Source of the DNA: Pyrenochaeta sp. MPI-SDFR-AT-0127 | Taxonomy: Eukaryota; Ascomycota; Dothideomycetes; Pleosporales; Cucurbitariaceae | Length of the DNA stretch: 64,000 nucleotides | Direction of reading: 5' to 3' | Assembly (NCBI GenBank): GCA_020747015.1 | Contig: JAGTJM010000009.1 | Location: 496,001-560,000 of the forward strand | In this document: in pieces, positions 45,759 to 56,988 of the stretch | Numbering within the stretch: the first letter of the stretch is position 1 | Layout of the letters: every line of letters begins with the position of its first letter | Made by a program: the position numbers and the translations under genes | The notes under the pieces: model-generated | Told to the model about the DNA's origin: nothing | Seen by the model: the letters and a program-made list of their open reading frames with translations, nothing else | Databases searched by the model: none

Positions 45759-46802
45759 CAGCGTTTTGCATAGCGAACATGTATACAAATACCCAATTTC
45801 CAACTGTTTAAAAGCGGATTTTAACTAAAATGGGCCCTGGAAATCTCACCGAACATCTTCAGGCTTTACTTTAAAGTATTATTTCAGACTGATATGAGGA
45901 TGCAATACGTCAGAAACTCACAGATGACTACTGCACGCACGCAGAGTGAGGCTAGCACTTGAATGTTCAAACTTTGGATCAAACTGTCTTTTGCCCTATT
46001 TCAGGCACAATCCTTACAAGCGGCATGCCTCCTGTCGTACAGGCAGCGAAATCCTGCGCTGTGCAGTGATCCGCCACCACCCGAGTCAGCAAATGCGCGC
46101 TCACTTCACACGTGGCGCGTCCCCCAATGCTTATTGAAGCCTCCGCATTCGTGAAGATCGCCGCATAAAGACGCATTTTGCTTGATACAGAAGGTGTCCT
46201 CGGCAGCGCTCCAGTCGCGTGGGACAGCGCCCGTGGCGACTCCAGGCTCGGCACTCTGGGTGTTGGACCAGGGCTGGCTCAACACATCGAGACGTGTGAG
46301 GGCCTTGGCGGGTGAGACACGAGGTCAACATGGACGCTCCGGTTGGTCAGCCACACAGCCTGCATCCAAGACACCACAACACTGACTATCTCGCAACCCC
46401 GCCAAGCAAGGCTTCGCGTGTTCTCCCACTAGAAGCGCCTTTTGCTTTTAACAGACCAAGGCAGCATGGGCGGCATCTGTTCCAGGCTGCGCGTCTCCGC
46501 CTTTGTGACCGCCGCTGCCATCGACCCATGAACGGGGGCCACTGTGCTCCGGCTCACGCAGTGCTCACTACCCGTTGCAACTCACCTGTGCATGTGCACC
46601 CAACAGGCCCTTGCTAATCGAGCTTAAGGCCCGAGAGTCTTGGGTGCTGGTCCTCTTTATTTCGCACCTTCTTGGTGCTCAGCGTCGACATTACAGCCTC
46701 TTGCGTCTGCGGTGCCGGTCTGACATATCCAGCCCACTCCGCATCTCCCGTGGTAGGCGTTTCGGCATCGTCTTTGCGACGTTCTGGTGCCCTTAATGAA
46801 TC
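45759..46802. other. Intergenic, 1.04 kb (bHLH promoter)
   Basis: Promoter side of the bHLH gene, GC-rich in its second half. Several overlapping short frames on both strands are in conflict and unrecognised. Confidence 0.45.
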
Positions 46803-47799
46803 ATGCAGCCATATTCACAGCAGCAGCCGCTCGATCATGAAAGGAATGAGGGTGGGCATCGGGGCCCGCTGAGTAGGACATGGCCGCAGTTGTTCAAGAA
46901 GAGACGGAGATATAGTCCTGTCAGAGAGAGCGCACAGCAGCAACAACAACAGCAGCAGCAGCAAGCACAAATACAGCAAACACAACCATTATTGCAGCCT
47001 CAACAACAGCTGCAATTGCCAATACATCCAATACATCCTATTAAGTCACCATCTGTGACTACACAACCAATATTATCGCCGGTGTCGTCGATCAGATCGC
47101 CATCAATAGCAGCAGATACTGCAAGCACTATTTCATCAATATCCCATGCATCTTCAGCGCCATCAAAAAAAGTTCCCATCGCCAGGAGGAAGAGCAGCAT
47201 TGCTCCCGCTGACAGTAATGGTAAGTAGCATCTTGTCATCGTGATCTCTGTTCCAAGCGCTCCATTGTTATTGTATCATCAAAACTCGTGATATGTCATA
47301 TGCACAGACCTCAAGCTGACATTACACAGGAGCTGGAGGCGTAACAACACCTCAAGCCGACCTCCTGGCTTCCAAATCAAATTATGAGCTGATATCCTCG
47401 GGCCAACATCTCGAAATGGGTCTCCACTTCAGTACCGCCATGGCCACAGGCGTAATGATGAAGCGTGCAACACACCGGGCTGCTGAGCAGGCGCGACGAG
47501 ACCGCATGAAGAACGCTATGGTCGATTTGGCCGAATTCTTACTAGACGGCGAAGTTACCTTTGGCAGTGGAACCACGTGCTTTGTAGTTATGCGAGGAAA
47601 GGATGGCGAAGACGGGAGTGAGAAGGGAGAAGCGAAGAAAGAGAGTGAAGCATGCGAGAAGAAGACAGTCAACAAGGCACGTTTAATAGAGATGGCCTTG
47701 GAGAAGATGAGAGCCCAGGAAAAGGAGATCGAGATGCTAAGGAAGCAGGTGGAGGAGCTGAGACCTAACGATCCGAGTGATCGAATGGATGAAACATGA
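46803..47799 (+). CDS. bHLH transcription factor, Pho4/NUC-1-like
   Basis: Exons 46803-47220 and 47330-47799 (109-nt intron, GTAAGT...ACACAG), 295 residues. N-terminal half is disordered and Gln-rich, with ten Gln in a row (residues about 45-54) and Ser/Pro-rich stretches. The bHLH domain is near the C-terminus: basic region THRAAEQARRDRMK has His 188, Glu 192 and Arg 196, the trio that reads CACGTG in Pho4/Max-type factors; helix 1 is NAMVDLAEFLLDG. A charged loop of about 40 residues separates helix 1 from helix 2 (KARLIEMALEKM), which runs into a short zipper-like coil (AQEKEIEMLRKQVEEL). Pho4/NUC-1 controls phosphate starvation; whether this is that orthologue or a relative is open, because it is short for NUC-1. 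Confidence 0.75.
46935..46964 (+). repeat. CAG/CAA microsatellite encoding ten glutamines
   Basis: Ten Gln codons in the N-terminal activation-type region of the bHLH gene. CAA interruptions would damp length instability. Confidence 0.85.
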
Positions 47800-49027
47800 T
47801 AGTCGGAGGAAACTTGAGGAAAGAGGAGATGGAAACGATTATGCATTATCAAGATATCCCATTCATGTTAGGCGTTTGGCTTCACTTCTCGAAAGACCGG
47901 GTTAGGGTAGCATTTACGGTCGATCTATCGGCCAAGACACTGCATATGCCTGTCACAAAAGGTGATAGGCTATTTGACCAACATGCTCTTTTATGCAGTC
48001 CTCGCAAGCATATAAACACTCGATTTCGTCTTCACCATTTGGAACAACTGTATAATAAGCCAATACCATAGAAACTCCTCCTTAAAGCGTGAACCACCTA
48101 GCTAACGGCAATGTTAGCACCAAAGGAGCCAACTAGGCTCAAGCAGGTGCCATCAAAAGCCCTTCAACGTTCGATTAAGCTTTGCTCCGGTCTTTTTCGA
48201 TGCGGACGATCATTCTGCACCGTTTACTGGCGTGACAAGATTGTGGATCCTGCATATGGCTTGAAGCCAAACGGGCCGGTCTAGCAGGAAGACGCCACAG
48301 CCAGAGTGACGTCGATACCGTCGACGGTTCATGTGGCGGTAATACCGGTATTTTGGGTGTTTCCGCGCGGAGATTCTGCTAAATCAATTCCGGGGGTGGC
48401 GCGGGATGCTGTCATTTCTGGACCCTTGACTTCGCTTGGATTCGTTGTATGGTTGTTGTATCAGATTGCTATTATACTGTATCACTAATCATACTTGTTC
48501 CACTTCTAGTTGTAATCTAACATTCTCGCATCTGTCTCCGTGTTCATTCGCTTCATGTAGATTCTGGACTAACAATATTACAGCAAGCCATGCATAATGT
48601 TTTTGACGCATTCAAGATATGATGTGACGCTAAATTATATGTTTGTTAATTAATTAGACGAATGTAATTGCTGCCCATCTCATGGATAAGATAGGAAGGT
48701 GTGCAAACAGGAAGGTCAGTGTCGATGTCGAAGATGACGAAAGGCGTCCTCGGCTACTACCGTAGCGCGCTGCGGGGAAGTACAGAATATCTGAGGAAGT
48801 TATGTATCAAGAACAAGTAGAGGAAGGGGAAAAAATACCAAAATAGCATCCATCTAAACAACACTTCCACTCTATTCCCTCTCGGCGTGGGACAGGAGAA
48901 CATTCCAAGAATATTTTGAAAGTTGAACGACATCAAAATCTGACTAGCAATCTGACAACAGTTACATAACCTCAGAACCATTGGGAACGACAAAGAGCCC
49001 AGAGCCCAGATATTAAAGCCCAACGAG
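47800..49027. other. Intergenic, 1.23 kb
   Basis: 3' flank of the bHLH gene and promoter of the lipocalin-like gene. The frame at 48306-48488 (60 codons, hydrophobic end) is not convincing. AT-rich around 48480-48680. Nothing else seen. Confidence 0.45.
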
Positions 49028-49549
49028 ATGACAACCAAGAATTCTTTATACAATCAACTCATCGGTGCTTGGGAGCTTGTCTCATACCACGCCCACCTCC
49101 CAACAGACCCATCAAACAAAATGTACCCACTCGGCCCCTACGCCCGCGGCACAATCATGTACACACCAGATGGCCACATTTCAGCTCAACTCCTCCGGCC
49201 AGGCCAATCTCCATTCAAAGGAGGTGATGGCATCTCGTCCGGCACGGAATCTGAGTGGGCAGACGTTGGCAAGAACTTTGTCGCGTATAGCGGTCGCTTC
49301 TGGCTCGACGAGACTGGCGGCAGCAAGGGAGAGCCGCTGCTACTTCATGAAATGAGTGTTTCCAATCTGCCAAAGCTGGTGGGACAGGTGCAGAGGCGCA
49401 CGGTGAATGTAGAAGAAGGAGCGGGCGGTGTGAGGTATCTCAACCTTGGAGTGGAGCGGATGTTAGTGAAAGGCGAAGTCAGGGTTGTGCGGGTTAGGTG
49501 GAAGAGAATGAATGACAATGTGGGTGCGAAACCGCCAGCTAAACTCTGA
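49028..49549 (+). CDS. Lipocalin-like domain protein
   Basis: Single exon, 173 residues. Matches the small fungal/bacterial lipocalin-like family: NQLIGAWELVSYHA at the start, GPYARGTIMYTPDGHISAQL as the first hairpin, then FVAYSGRFWLDE and a final set of strands (RYLNLGVERMLV...VVRVRWKR). No signal peptide, so probably intracellular. Members are predicted to bind small hydrophobic ligands and sometimes sit in metabolite clusters; no such cluster is visible here. Confidence 0.75.
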   Translation: MTTKNSLYNQLIGAWELVSYHAHLPTDPSNKMYPLGPYARGTIMYTPDGHISAQLLRPGQSPFKGGDGISSGTESEWADVGKNFVAYSGRFWLDETGGSKGEPLLLHEMSVSNLPKLVGQVQRRTVNVEEGAGGVRYLNLGVERMLVKGEVRVVRVRWKRMNDNVGAKPPAKL

Positions 49550-49763
49550 GAAGATAATGTGTAGCTATAGAATTGGGGTTGTGCGTTGCGAAGGCAAAGT
49601 GCACGATGCATGGGTTGAAAGGATCTATTGAGTAAATTCTCGTTACTTTCGCTGGACTGGGTAATGTTTTAGTTGATAGGACTATTTCAATCCCCGTGTT
49701 CATCCCTTAACCCACATGACATGTGGCTGCTAATCAACAATCCATCGTTTTGTCCACTTCACT

Positions 49764-50888
49764 CTATGCCTTGTCCGATGCCTGCTGAATCTTTACCTCC
49801 GCCGCTGTAATGTTGGTCTTCGGCGCCCTGTTCTCACCTTGCTGTGCCTTTCCACCCTTCTTGCCCTGCGCATCCGCCACCGGCTCTTCATTTTCGCCTG
49901 CTGCCGCTTTGGACTTGACTTCTTTGATGTACTGCCGAACAATCACCTGGTCGTCGCCCCGACTCTCGAAGACAGCAGGAACTAGCTCAAACGGTCCAAT
50001 CACATCGTTTGTACCTGGGTCTGGGAACTTGATGACGGTGTTCTCCCGGAGATCTTTGAAATTCTTCGCAATTCTAGCAGCAGGGCGGCGCTTCCCGTGG
50101 GTCCTATCGCTTGGCAATAGATCTAGCAGATCATACTCGTCGTTCTTGTTCGGAGTTGGGCGGCCGAGAACAATGTGTACTTCAGGTCTGTAGTAGCATA
50201 CAATCCAGACGTCTTCTGCTTGGCTCTTCTCGTTCAACTGGACGACAACAACATAGTTGGTGTATTGCCAGTCCGTTTCTGCAGGGTGAAGGCCTTCTTT
50301 GCGCAGGGCCCATTGTTGGTAATCGGCATATTCTAGCAATCCGAGCTGGAAGAATGTGAATCCTGTATCGTCATTCGTACGACCATTTGACAGGACCGAA
50401 TCTCTGCGAGACGCTCCGTGCTCTTGATTCTGGAATTCGCGAGTTTTGTTGAGCCCCAAATACATATGCGGCAGAACTTTGCGAGTATCATTGGGTGGCT
50501 CCTTTGGAAGCTCAAATCTCGCTTTTAGCACATTTGGGAATGGTTTAAGACGGTATCCAAAGCCGCGGTGTTCTCCGAGAAGCAAATACGCCGGTTTCGG
50601 GTTGTCTAAGATTTTCATCAAGTAGTCCATGTCCATGGGGTCGTTATAGAGCGTGTTCATAATACGGCTGATACATTCGTCGGCTGTAGGAGCACACTCT
50701 TTGCTCTGGTCCAGTGAGTATCGCCAGCAGCTAAACGCCAGAAGGTCTTCGTGTTTACGTAGAACTTTGTGAAAGTACAAGTGGTCGGAAGCAAACCGAA
50801 GTGCAGGATCGTCCATATAGGGCGTGTCACAAACAATCCGGTGGAAGTCGAATGCCGTGAGTGTGCTTGGCCTTGGGAGTCGCTCCAT
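49764..50888 (-). CDS. Conserved hypothetical protein, 374 aa
   Basis: Single exon from ATG 50888. No membrane segment or signal peptide. Structured core of about 310 residues with mixed charge (LTAFDFHRIVCDTPYMDDPA, YLLLGEHRGFGYRLKPFP, YVVVVQLNEKSQAEDVWIV). A Lys/Glu/Ala-rich tail follows (KSKAAAGENEEPVADAQGKKGGKAQQ), which looks disordered. I do not recognise the family. Clean coding over 1.1 kb supports a real gene. Confidence 0.65.
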   Translation of the reverse strand: MERLPRPSTLTAFDFHRIVCDTPYMDDPALRFASDHLYFHKVLRKHEDLLAFSCWRYSLDQSKECAPTADECISRIMNTLYNDPMDMDYLMKILDNPKPAYLLLGEHRGFGYRLKPFPNVLKARFELPKEPPNDTRKVLPHMYLGLNKTREFQNQEHGASRRDSVLSNGRTNDDTGFTFFQLGLLEYADYQQWALRKEGLHPAETDWQYTNYVVVVQLNEKSQAEDVWIVCYYRPEVHIVLGRPTPNKNDEYDLLDLLPSDRTHGKRRPAARIAKNFKDLRENTVIKFPDPGTNDVIGPFELVPAVFESRGDDQVIVRQYIKEVKSKAAAGENEEPVADAQGKKGGKAQQGENRAPKTNITAAEVKIQQASDKA

Positions 50889-51085
50889 TGCTGTTGTGTA
50901 GTAGAGATCTAGGATTCCCTTTCAAAATGAAAATGTTTCTGTTGATGAGGCGCGGAGGTCGCTGTCGATTCAATAGTCACCCAGTATCTCTCTTTCCGTA
51001 TTCACCCAAGAGTAGGTAGCAGGGGCGCAATGGGAGCGGCTGCTAGAAACATCTCTTTAGAGTGACGCAACTATAGTAGTTATCA

Positions 51086-52906
51086 CTACCAGATGATCCA
51101 CTGAACCGAACCAGGTCTGCCTTCCTTCATATCTCGGATATTAGAATACTCGACCTTTGCTTTTCGGTCATTGTCTTCTACAAAAGATACAGCAACAACC
51201 AAAATCCTTAGATCATCAGGTACAATCAAATCACGTGTAGGAGCAGCCGATAGGCCAAGTTCTGCTTGTGTATTCTCCTGCTCCAGCCTCAGCGCTTCTT
51301 GCGCAATTTGACCTGCTATCATTCCGTCCCAAAACCCTTCTCTTCTTGGATGGCTTAACATGAGACTGACAGCGCGCTTGCGCAGGGCAGCACATGTGGA
51401 AGGTGCACGCATAGCTACCAGCCAAAGCGCTGATGTTGGGCCAATCGTTGTTGTAAATACGGGAGCAGCATTGGTTGAAATTGGCAGGAGTCTAGTAGCT
51501 AGCTCGAACATCTTGATAAACTGTGCAGACAAATCAAACGGCTCGTCAAACAGATCGTCCATAAAGTCGGATTGGCTGAGGAAATTAAACTTTTCCTCGA
51601 GGTCACGCCTCGGAGATCGCAGAAAATACTCGATTTGGCAATGCAGAAGTTGTAGCGCAGTCAAAGGTTGGGCGAACTCGTCTGTGCTTGAGGAGGGCAT
51701 GTTGGAAAGTGTCTCCAAAACAGCAGCGCCCTGTCGAAATCGGTTGATCAAATCGCGGTATTCAGACTCTACTATTGGCTCTTCTTCTGGAGGGCGCGAT
51801 ACGATATACTGGAAGAACCAATGAATGTGATTGAGCAATGACTCCGTGTATCGTAGCATTGCGAGCAACGACGACATACTCAACTCGGCTCTGAGCAAAA
51901 TCGACGGTGCCTTTGTTCTCGGCCGTGATACCCACCCTTGAGACTGAGATGAGGGCATTGTGCTTCTAGCCTGCATATCAAGCCCTACGAATAGGGATCG
52001 CAATGACTCCAAATCAACTGGATGGTCTTCAGCTTTGTCATCCCCTTCACTGTCCATCTCGTTCAACATTCGAATACCACTTCGCAGATGGCCAAGTGCG
52101 TCCTTTTGGTGGCCTTGAAGGCAAGACATGCTACTGAACAGGATTGAGCATGTCATCAAGGTCACTTTATCCTTCTTGGCCATTTTGCCCCTCTGGCCCG
52201 CCTTTTTGATCAAATCCTGAATTGCCTGATTGGACTGGCGTAATGCAAATTGCAAATACTTGTCAGACATATCTTCCTCATTAATATGTGAGCCCTTGCC
52301 TTCAAAGAAGCGTCGATGCATGGCGCCCAACGCAATCACACAGTGCTGAATCGCTGGATCTCGATGCGCTGCTTGAAGAATTTCCCGTTGCCAGAATGAA
52401 GATTCAAGAAAACCGCGGAGAGATGACACGGCATGGGAGGTGAAAAATTCAAAGCTCTCACGTTCCTCTATCGTATTTAAGTGCAGGGCTGGGGCTAGAT
52501 AAATGGGAGATGGAGAGCGAATGATTTGATGGTTGGTTTGAGGGCTAAGATACCCGTGAACCGTCGAACGAGCGTTTTGTGAAGTGGTTGGAGCGATTGA
52601 AGGCGGAGGGCGGAAATTCGGATCGTAGCCATCGCATGTTCGTCCTGTCGTTGTACAACGTTTGCAATGTGGTTTCTCTTCATCACACTTGACTTTGCGT
52701 ATTCTGAAAAGGTCAGTATATTTTTGAGACGCTGTGACATGAGCCTTTTTCACGCAGATATGATGGCAGTATGGGCGGCTTTGACTAATCCAAGAGATTT
52801 CGAAGAGCATGCAAAATGACACAAACACTTACTTGCATGTCTTGCACCCAGTTCTATTTTTTGGCTTCCATGCTCTTTGGCGTGGTTTCCCAGCGAGTGT
52901 TGCCAT
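51086..52906 (-). CDS. Zn2Cys6 fungal transcription factor
   Basis: Exons 52906-52833 and 52703-51086 with a 129-nt intron (GTAAGT...TTTCAG), 563 residues. The intron falls inside the zinc cluster; spliced, the cluster reads GCKTCKIRKVKCDEEKPHCK followed by RCTTTGRTCDGY. Its six cysteines (21, 24, 31, 38, 41, 48) have the exact C-x2-C-x6-C-x6-C-x2-C-x6-C spacing. The rest is the helical middle-homology region common in these factors (ILQAAHRDPAIQHCVIALGA). Nuclear by family. Targets unknown; the amino-acid permease about 0.5 kb away on the same strand is a neighbour, not evidence of a target. Confidence 0.9.
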
Positions 52907-53443
52907 GATCGCACGAAGGAGATTGAGGTGCAAAATTCTGGAGACAATCGAAATACCTAGGTGAGCACGCAAATAATGGTTACTATGAAGGCTACAGGTT
53001 GACAGCCTTCGATCTTACGTTGGCATTGCGGCGCGGTCGTCGTTGAGTCAGCTGCATAGTGCGGCTGGGTGCATTGACCAATCATTCAAGAGGGACCAAT
53101 AGGCTAACAGTCGTCATATGTCTCCGAAAGTCAGATGCGCCCAGGGATATGATCCTTCTCGGTTCCTATAGGCGGGACGGACATTTAAACGATCTATGGG
53201 AATGGAAAGGTTATAAGAGTAAGTTATAAGAGTGGGCTATACCCTGCGTCATAGGCAGTGCTCATCACAGAGAGCGCAAATCTCTAATTCTCATGGAACA
53301 GTATTCAATTCTGAACCAAATCAAAAAATTCAAAGGGGTATGTGAACGCAAATACACCTATTACCAATTAAACATGGCATAAACAAACGCGCAAATCAAC
53401 TTGTCAACCCACTTCTCAGTTAATCCAGACGTGGTGAGCACTA
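52907..53443. other. Intergenic, 0.54 kb
   Basis: Promoter of the Zn2Cys6 gene and 3' flank of the permease, both on the minus strand. No feature recognised. Confidence 0.5.
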
Positions 53444-55057
53444 CTAAAAATTGCGCCACAATCTCTTCGCCAATGGCTCCTTAGTCTCGGGTTGTGAATG
53501 AGACTCGCCTGGCACGTAGTCATCCTTCGCATCCAAGTCCTTCCGCATTCCAACATCGAGATCGATCTCATGACTTCTCCAGTAACGTGTCTTGAACCAG
53601 AACTTATAGCCAAAATAAATGATAGCGAACAGCGGAAGCAAGATGTACGCATCAACAAACAGCCCAGCGTCGAATGGACTTAAAGTCGTCCAACCTTGAA
53701 CGAGGGCGAGGAACAAGTTTGAAGAGACGCCAAAATAGGCGTTCCATGGATAGGCAAATGACTTGAAGGGAAGCTGATCGGGAGTGCGTCCTTGCGCAGC
53801 CCAGGCCTTTCGGAATCGAATGTGAGTAAAGGAAATGGCACCCCAGACCAGGAAAGTAGAGACGCCGCTCAGATTGATAATATAGGAGTACGCCTTTCCA
53901 CCTCCTGTACTTAGATTCATCAAGGACAGAAATCCGAACAAATTTGTGAAAACGATGGCGTAAACTGGGACTCCGCGAGAGTTGGTTTTGCCGAGGAATT
54001 TTGGAGCCATTTTTTCCTGTGCCATGAAAAGAATGGTCCTGGAGCCGATGTAGATTGAGCTATTGGCTGCTGAAAGAACCGTGATGAAAATGAAAGCGTT
54101 GATAAGGTGTACGCCTCCTTCCCATCCAGCAGTCTGGATTGCAATTGTCATCGGACTCCTGAGAGCACGACTTGCTCCATTGGCTAGACCTTCTGCGTTT
54201 GACGGGCACGTAAGGCCGAAGAAAAATGCGACACCCATGTAGACGAACAAAATTCGCCAGATGACTTGCCTGATGGCTAGAGGAACTGCGACGGAGGGGT
54301 TCTTCGTTTCGGTTGCGGCTACAGCGACGGCCTCAACACCTGCGTAGAAAGTGGAGGCAAATACAAAAACGGTCGCAACACCACGGAAGCCATTGGACCA
54401 GGGTCCCGGGTCATGCCAGTATCGAAATCCTAGAGCTTCCTTCTGGCCAATCAAACCTCCGCTAGCGTAGATGATGGCGAAGATGAAATAGGCGCAAAGG
54501 CCAGCAAGTTTCATCAAAGCAAGCCAAAACTCGGCTTCACCAAACGACTCTACGCCGAGCATTTGGAAAGCCAAGAAAGAGAACCAGAATATCAAGAAAT
54601 AACCCCAGAGAGGTACTTTGGGGCCCCAGAAGACCAGAAGTGAGGATATAACGTTGTACTCGTTGGCCAAGACACAGGCCCAAACAAGCCAATATTGCCA
54701 GCCCACAGCAACACCGAAGGCTTTGTCGACAAAGCGGTCAGAGAGAGTTACGAAAGCACCTCCAGTCGGATACAGAGTTGTCATTTCTCCCAAGGACTGG
54801 GTGATGGAGAAGGCAATGATACCAATGATACCGAATCCGATAAGCAGAGAAGCTGGACCGCCGTTTGCCAGAGCTCCACCTGTTCCAACCAAGATACCAG
54901 GACCAATGATGCCAGCAAGAGCCATCATAGACAAATGGCGAGTCTTGAGGCCTCGCTTGACACCGCTAGGGTCCATGCGATTGAAGTCTTCGTCATGGTT
55001 GTAGCTGACAGTTGGCGACGCATGGTCAGGAGGGCTTTTCGAATCGAAGAGAGCCAT
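53444..55057 (-). CDS. Amino-acid permease (YAT/AAT family)
   Basis: Single exon, 537 residues, plasma-membrane proton/amino-acid symporter. Cytosolic N-terminal tail, then GLKTRHLSMMALAGIIGPGI, the conserved TM1 substrate-binding signature of fungal permeases. ALANGGPASLLIGF and SLGEMTTLYPTGGAF lead to about twelve hydrophobic segments in all. FYAGVEAVAVAATETKNPSVAVP and AANSSIYIGSRTILFMAQ are further family marks. Polar C-terminus (LDVGMRKDLDAKDDYVP). Closest in style to general or neutral amino-acid permeases; exact specificity cannot be read. A tandem GATA site lies about 170 bp upstream of the start. Confidence 0.92.
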   Translation of the reverse strand: MALFDSKSPPDHASPTVSYNHDEDFNRMDPSGVKRGLKTRHLSMMALAGIIGPGILVGTGGALANGGPASLLIGFGIIGIIAFSITQSLGEMTTLYPTGGAFVTLSDRFVDKAFGVAVGWQYWLVWACVLANEYNVISSLLVFWGPKVPLWGYFLIFWFSFLAFQMLGVESFGEAEFWLALMKLAGLCAYFIFAIIYASGGLIGQKEALGFRYWHDPGPWSNGFRGVATVFVFASTFYAGVEAVAVAATETKNPSVAVPLAIRQVIWRILFVYMGVAFFFGLTCPSNAEGLANGASRALRSPMTIAIQTAGWEGGVHLINAFIFITVLSAANSSIYIGSRTILFMAQEKMAPKFLGKTNSRGVPVYAIVFTNLFGFLSLMNLSTGGGKAYSYIINLSGVSTFLVWGAISFTHIRFRKAWAAQGRTPDQLPFKSFAYPWNAYFGVSSNLFLALVQGWTTLSPFDAGLFVDAYILLPLFAIIYFGYKFWFKTRYWRSHEIDLDVGMRKDLDAKDDYVPGESHSQPETKEPLAKRLWRNF

Positions 55058-55954
55058 GTTGAAAAGTTTGATCGTCTGTGGAGCGACAGCGAGGTCGGCG
55101 AGAGGCCATGGTTATAAGCGATTGCTTAGTCTCCACTTGGCGGATTGCGGGTTGTGCCATGGGCAGTGAATAATGGATCCAGACGTACCAGGGTCCATCG
55201 ATGGTGCAATTTCGTGGCGCATGTCGCGATAAGATAAGCGACAACAGCGTCTACTCTATGCAGACGGCATACTCGTCAAAGGACAATTAGCCTCTCTTGA
55301 AGGCAAATGCAAGCGAAGGGCCACGAGGGCGAGGTCTCGACTGCATGGCGGACTCTCTGTCTACGAGTTCGATTGGGCAAGAAGGAATGGCGAAAGAGTA
55401 GGGCTGGGTGATGGGGTGACTAGATCTAATGGGGTTAGTGCAGCCGGCTAGAACTTCTTGGTAGACGGCTATCCTTCCTCGTTCAACGACAAACCTCACC
55501 GCATGATAGTTCGATCGACTTTTCCCTCCACTAGAGGATTTTTTTTCCCCAGCCATCGACTTTCAGGGGGCGTTGAACAGAAAGAATCGGCAAATACCCC
55601 CAACGTTAGTGCGTTTCATTGAAGGCCAACCGGTTGCGCGTCCACTGAGTATGCTTGTGCCTATCTGGTCAGGGAACATGATCGCAATGCTATAATCTTC
55701 ACTATCTATGAGGAAAACCCAAAGAAGCATCAAACGAGTCAATGCAGGATCAGTTCCCGTCACGAGTCGTCAAAAGAAAAGGCGGGAAAGGAGTAGTCAT
55801 GTCTATGCATCGTCATTCTACTATGCTCATTACCTGAATAAATATACAGTTCCTCCACCTCAGCCTCGACTTTCTACGTTGACACTGATCCTGCCAGGCC
55901 AATCGTTAACATGTACAGAATAAATCTCCAATCCCAATGAACCCAAGAAAGCAC
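55058..55954. other. Intergenic, 0.9 kb (permease promoter)
   Basis: Permease promoter and 3' flank of the Egh16-like gene. The frame 55287-55556 (-) has an ATG and a run of Lys codons but is unrecognised. The GATA pair is listed separately. Confidence 0.45.
55228..55238 (+). promoter_or_regulatory. Tandem overlapping GATAAG sites upstream of amino-acid permease
   Basis: GATAAGATAAG: two HGATAR-type sites sharing one G, about 170 bp upstream of the permease start codon (the gene is on the minus strand). Paired GATA sites of this kind are bound by the AreA/Nit2 nitrogen regulators in filamentous fungi, so nitrogen-repressible expression is inferred. Confidence 0.6.
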
Positions 55955-56988
55955 TTAGAGCTTGCGGCTGAGCTCCATGCGCTTCTTCAGCCTGTAAGCA
56001 ACAGCTCGCTTCCTGGCAGCAGCGCTCTGGGTGAAGGCAACAGAGCCACCGAAGGGACCTGCAGCAGCGCCGTTGCGGACGCGCATGACGCAGACATTGG
56101 GAGTTCCGGCAACGGTAGCATCGCAAGTCATGCCGGCCGGCATCTGCACCTGCATATCGAACTCAGTGTTCGTCGCAAGCGAGATACCCTGGACACCGAG
56201 GCCGGGGACATCCTTGGTGACGGTTGCAGACTGCATGGCAGCCTCATCAGTTCCACCGGAGGTGCCATCTACATCGGCGGTGAATGGTCCTGCACCATCT
56301 TGGTTGATCTAGATCTGGTCAGACAATGCTATTGCGGCAACTTCGGGGGTTAGCTTACCTGGCGGAGAGTCATAGTGACGGTGCCGTCATCAGCGCAGGT
56401 CGGCAGACCAGTTGACGCGCCCGCTCCAGTAGCAGCCGCAACACGTGCCTCTGGTGGGCCGTTGGACTTCTGTCCACCACCACCGAGGAGGCCTGCAATG
56501 CCGGTAGCTCCAGCAGCTCCGCCAGCACCACCGGCCGCACCACCGCCTCCGAAAAGTCCGGCAAGTCCGCCCAAGAGCTGACGCTTCTGGCCTGGTTGCT
56601 GGATGTTATCCTCCACACCGACACTGCCAGATGCTCCCTGGTTCGCTGGTGGTGCTGCGCCCTGGCCCATGAATGCGCCAACCATCACAGCAGCGTTGAC
56701 TGGACCATTGCCCTGTGTGCGGCCGAGAGGAGTGGCCTTGCCGCTCGCAATATCTCGGTCTCGGATGATGGCAGTGTCTGCCTGTGATCCACAGCCGCTT
56801 GGAGCATGTTAGCGTTGAAGAGTGAACTTGAGGTGGCCAACTTACTTGGAGGAGCAATCTCTGGGAGTTCCGTCTTGGATAGTCAAGCCGGGCATGTTAA
56901 CACCATTGGCTCCCTTGATCTCAGTGACCACACCGTGCGCCGAAACATAGGCCGCGAAAGCAACAACCAGTGCGTGTGAGAAATGCAT
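55955..56988 (-). CDS. Egh16-like secreted surface protein (GAS1/MAS3 family)
   Basis: Three exons: 56988-56846, 56797-56359 and 56308-55955, 311 residues. A cleavable signal peptide is likely (MHFSHALVVAFAAYVSAHG). Next comes the family core VVTEIKGANGVNMPGLTIQD, TPRDCSSNGCGSQADT and GRTQGNGPVNAAVMVGAFMG. The C-terminal half (LATNTEFDMQVQMPAGMTCD, PNVCVMRVRNGAAAGPFGG) completes the Egh16-like domain with its conserved cysteines. Between the halves sits a Gly/Ala-rich insert of about 50 residues, preceded by a Lys-Arg site (QKR|QLLGG) that Kex2 could cut. Homologues are expressed in appressoria of plant pathogens. Intron 1 uses an AAG acceptor (CTCCAAG). Confidence 0.85.
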
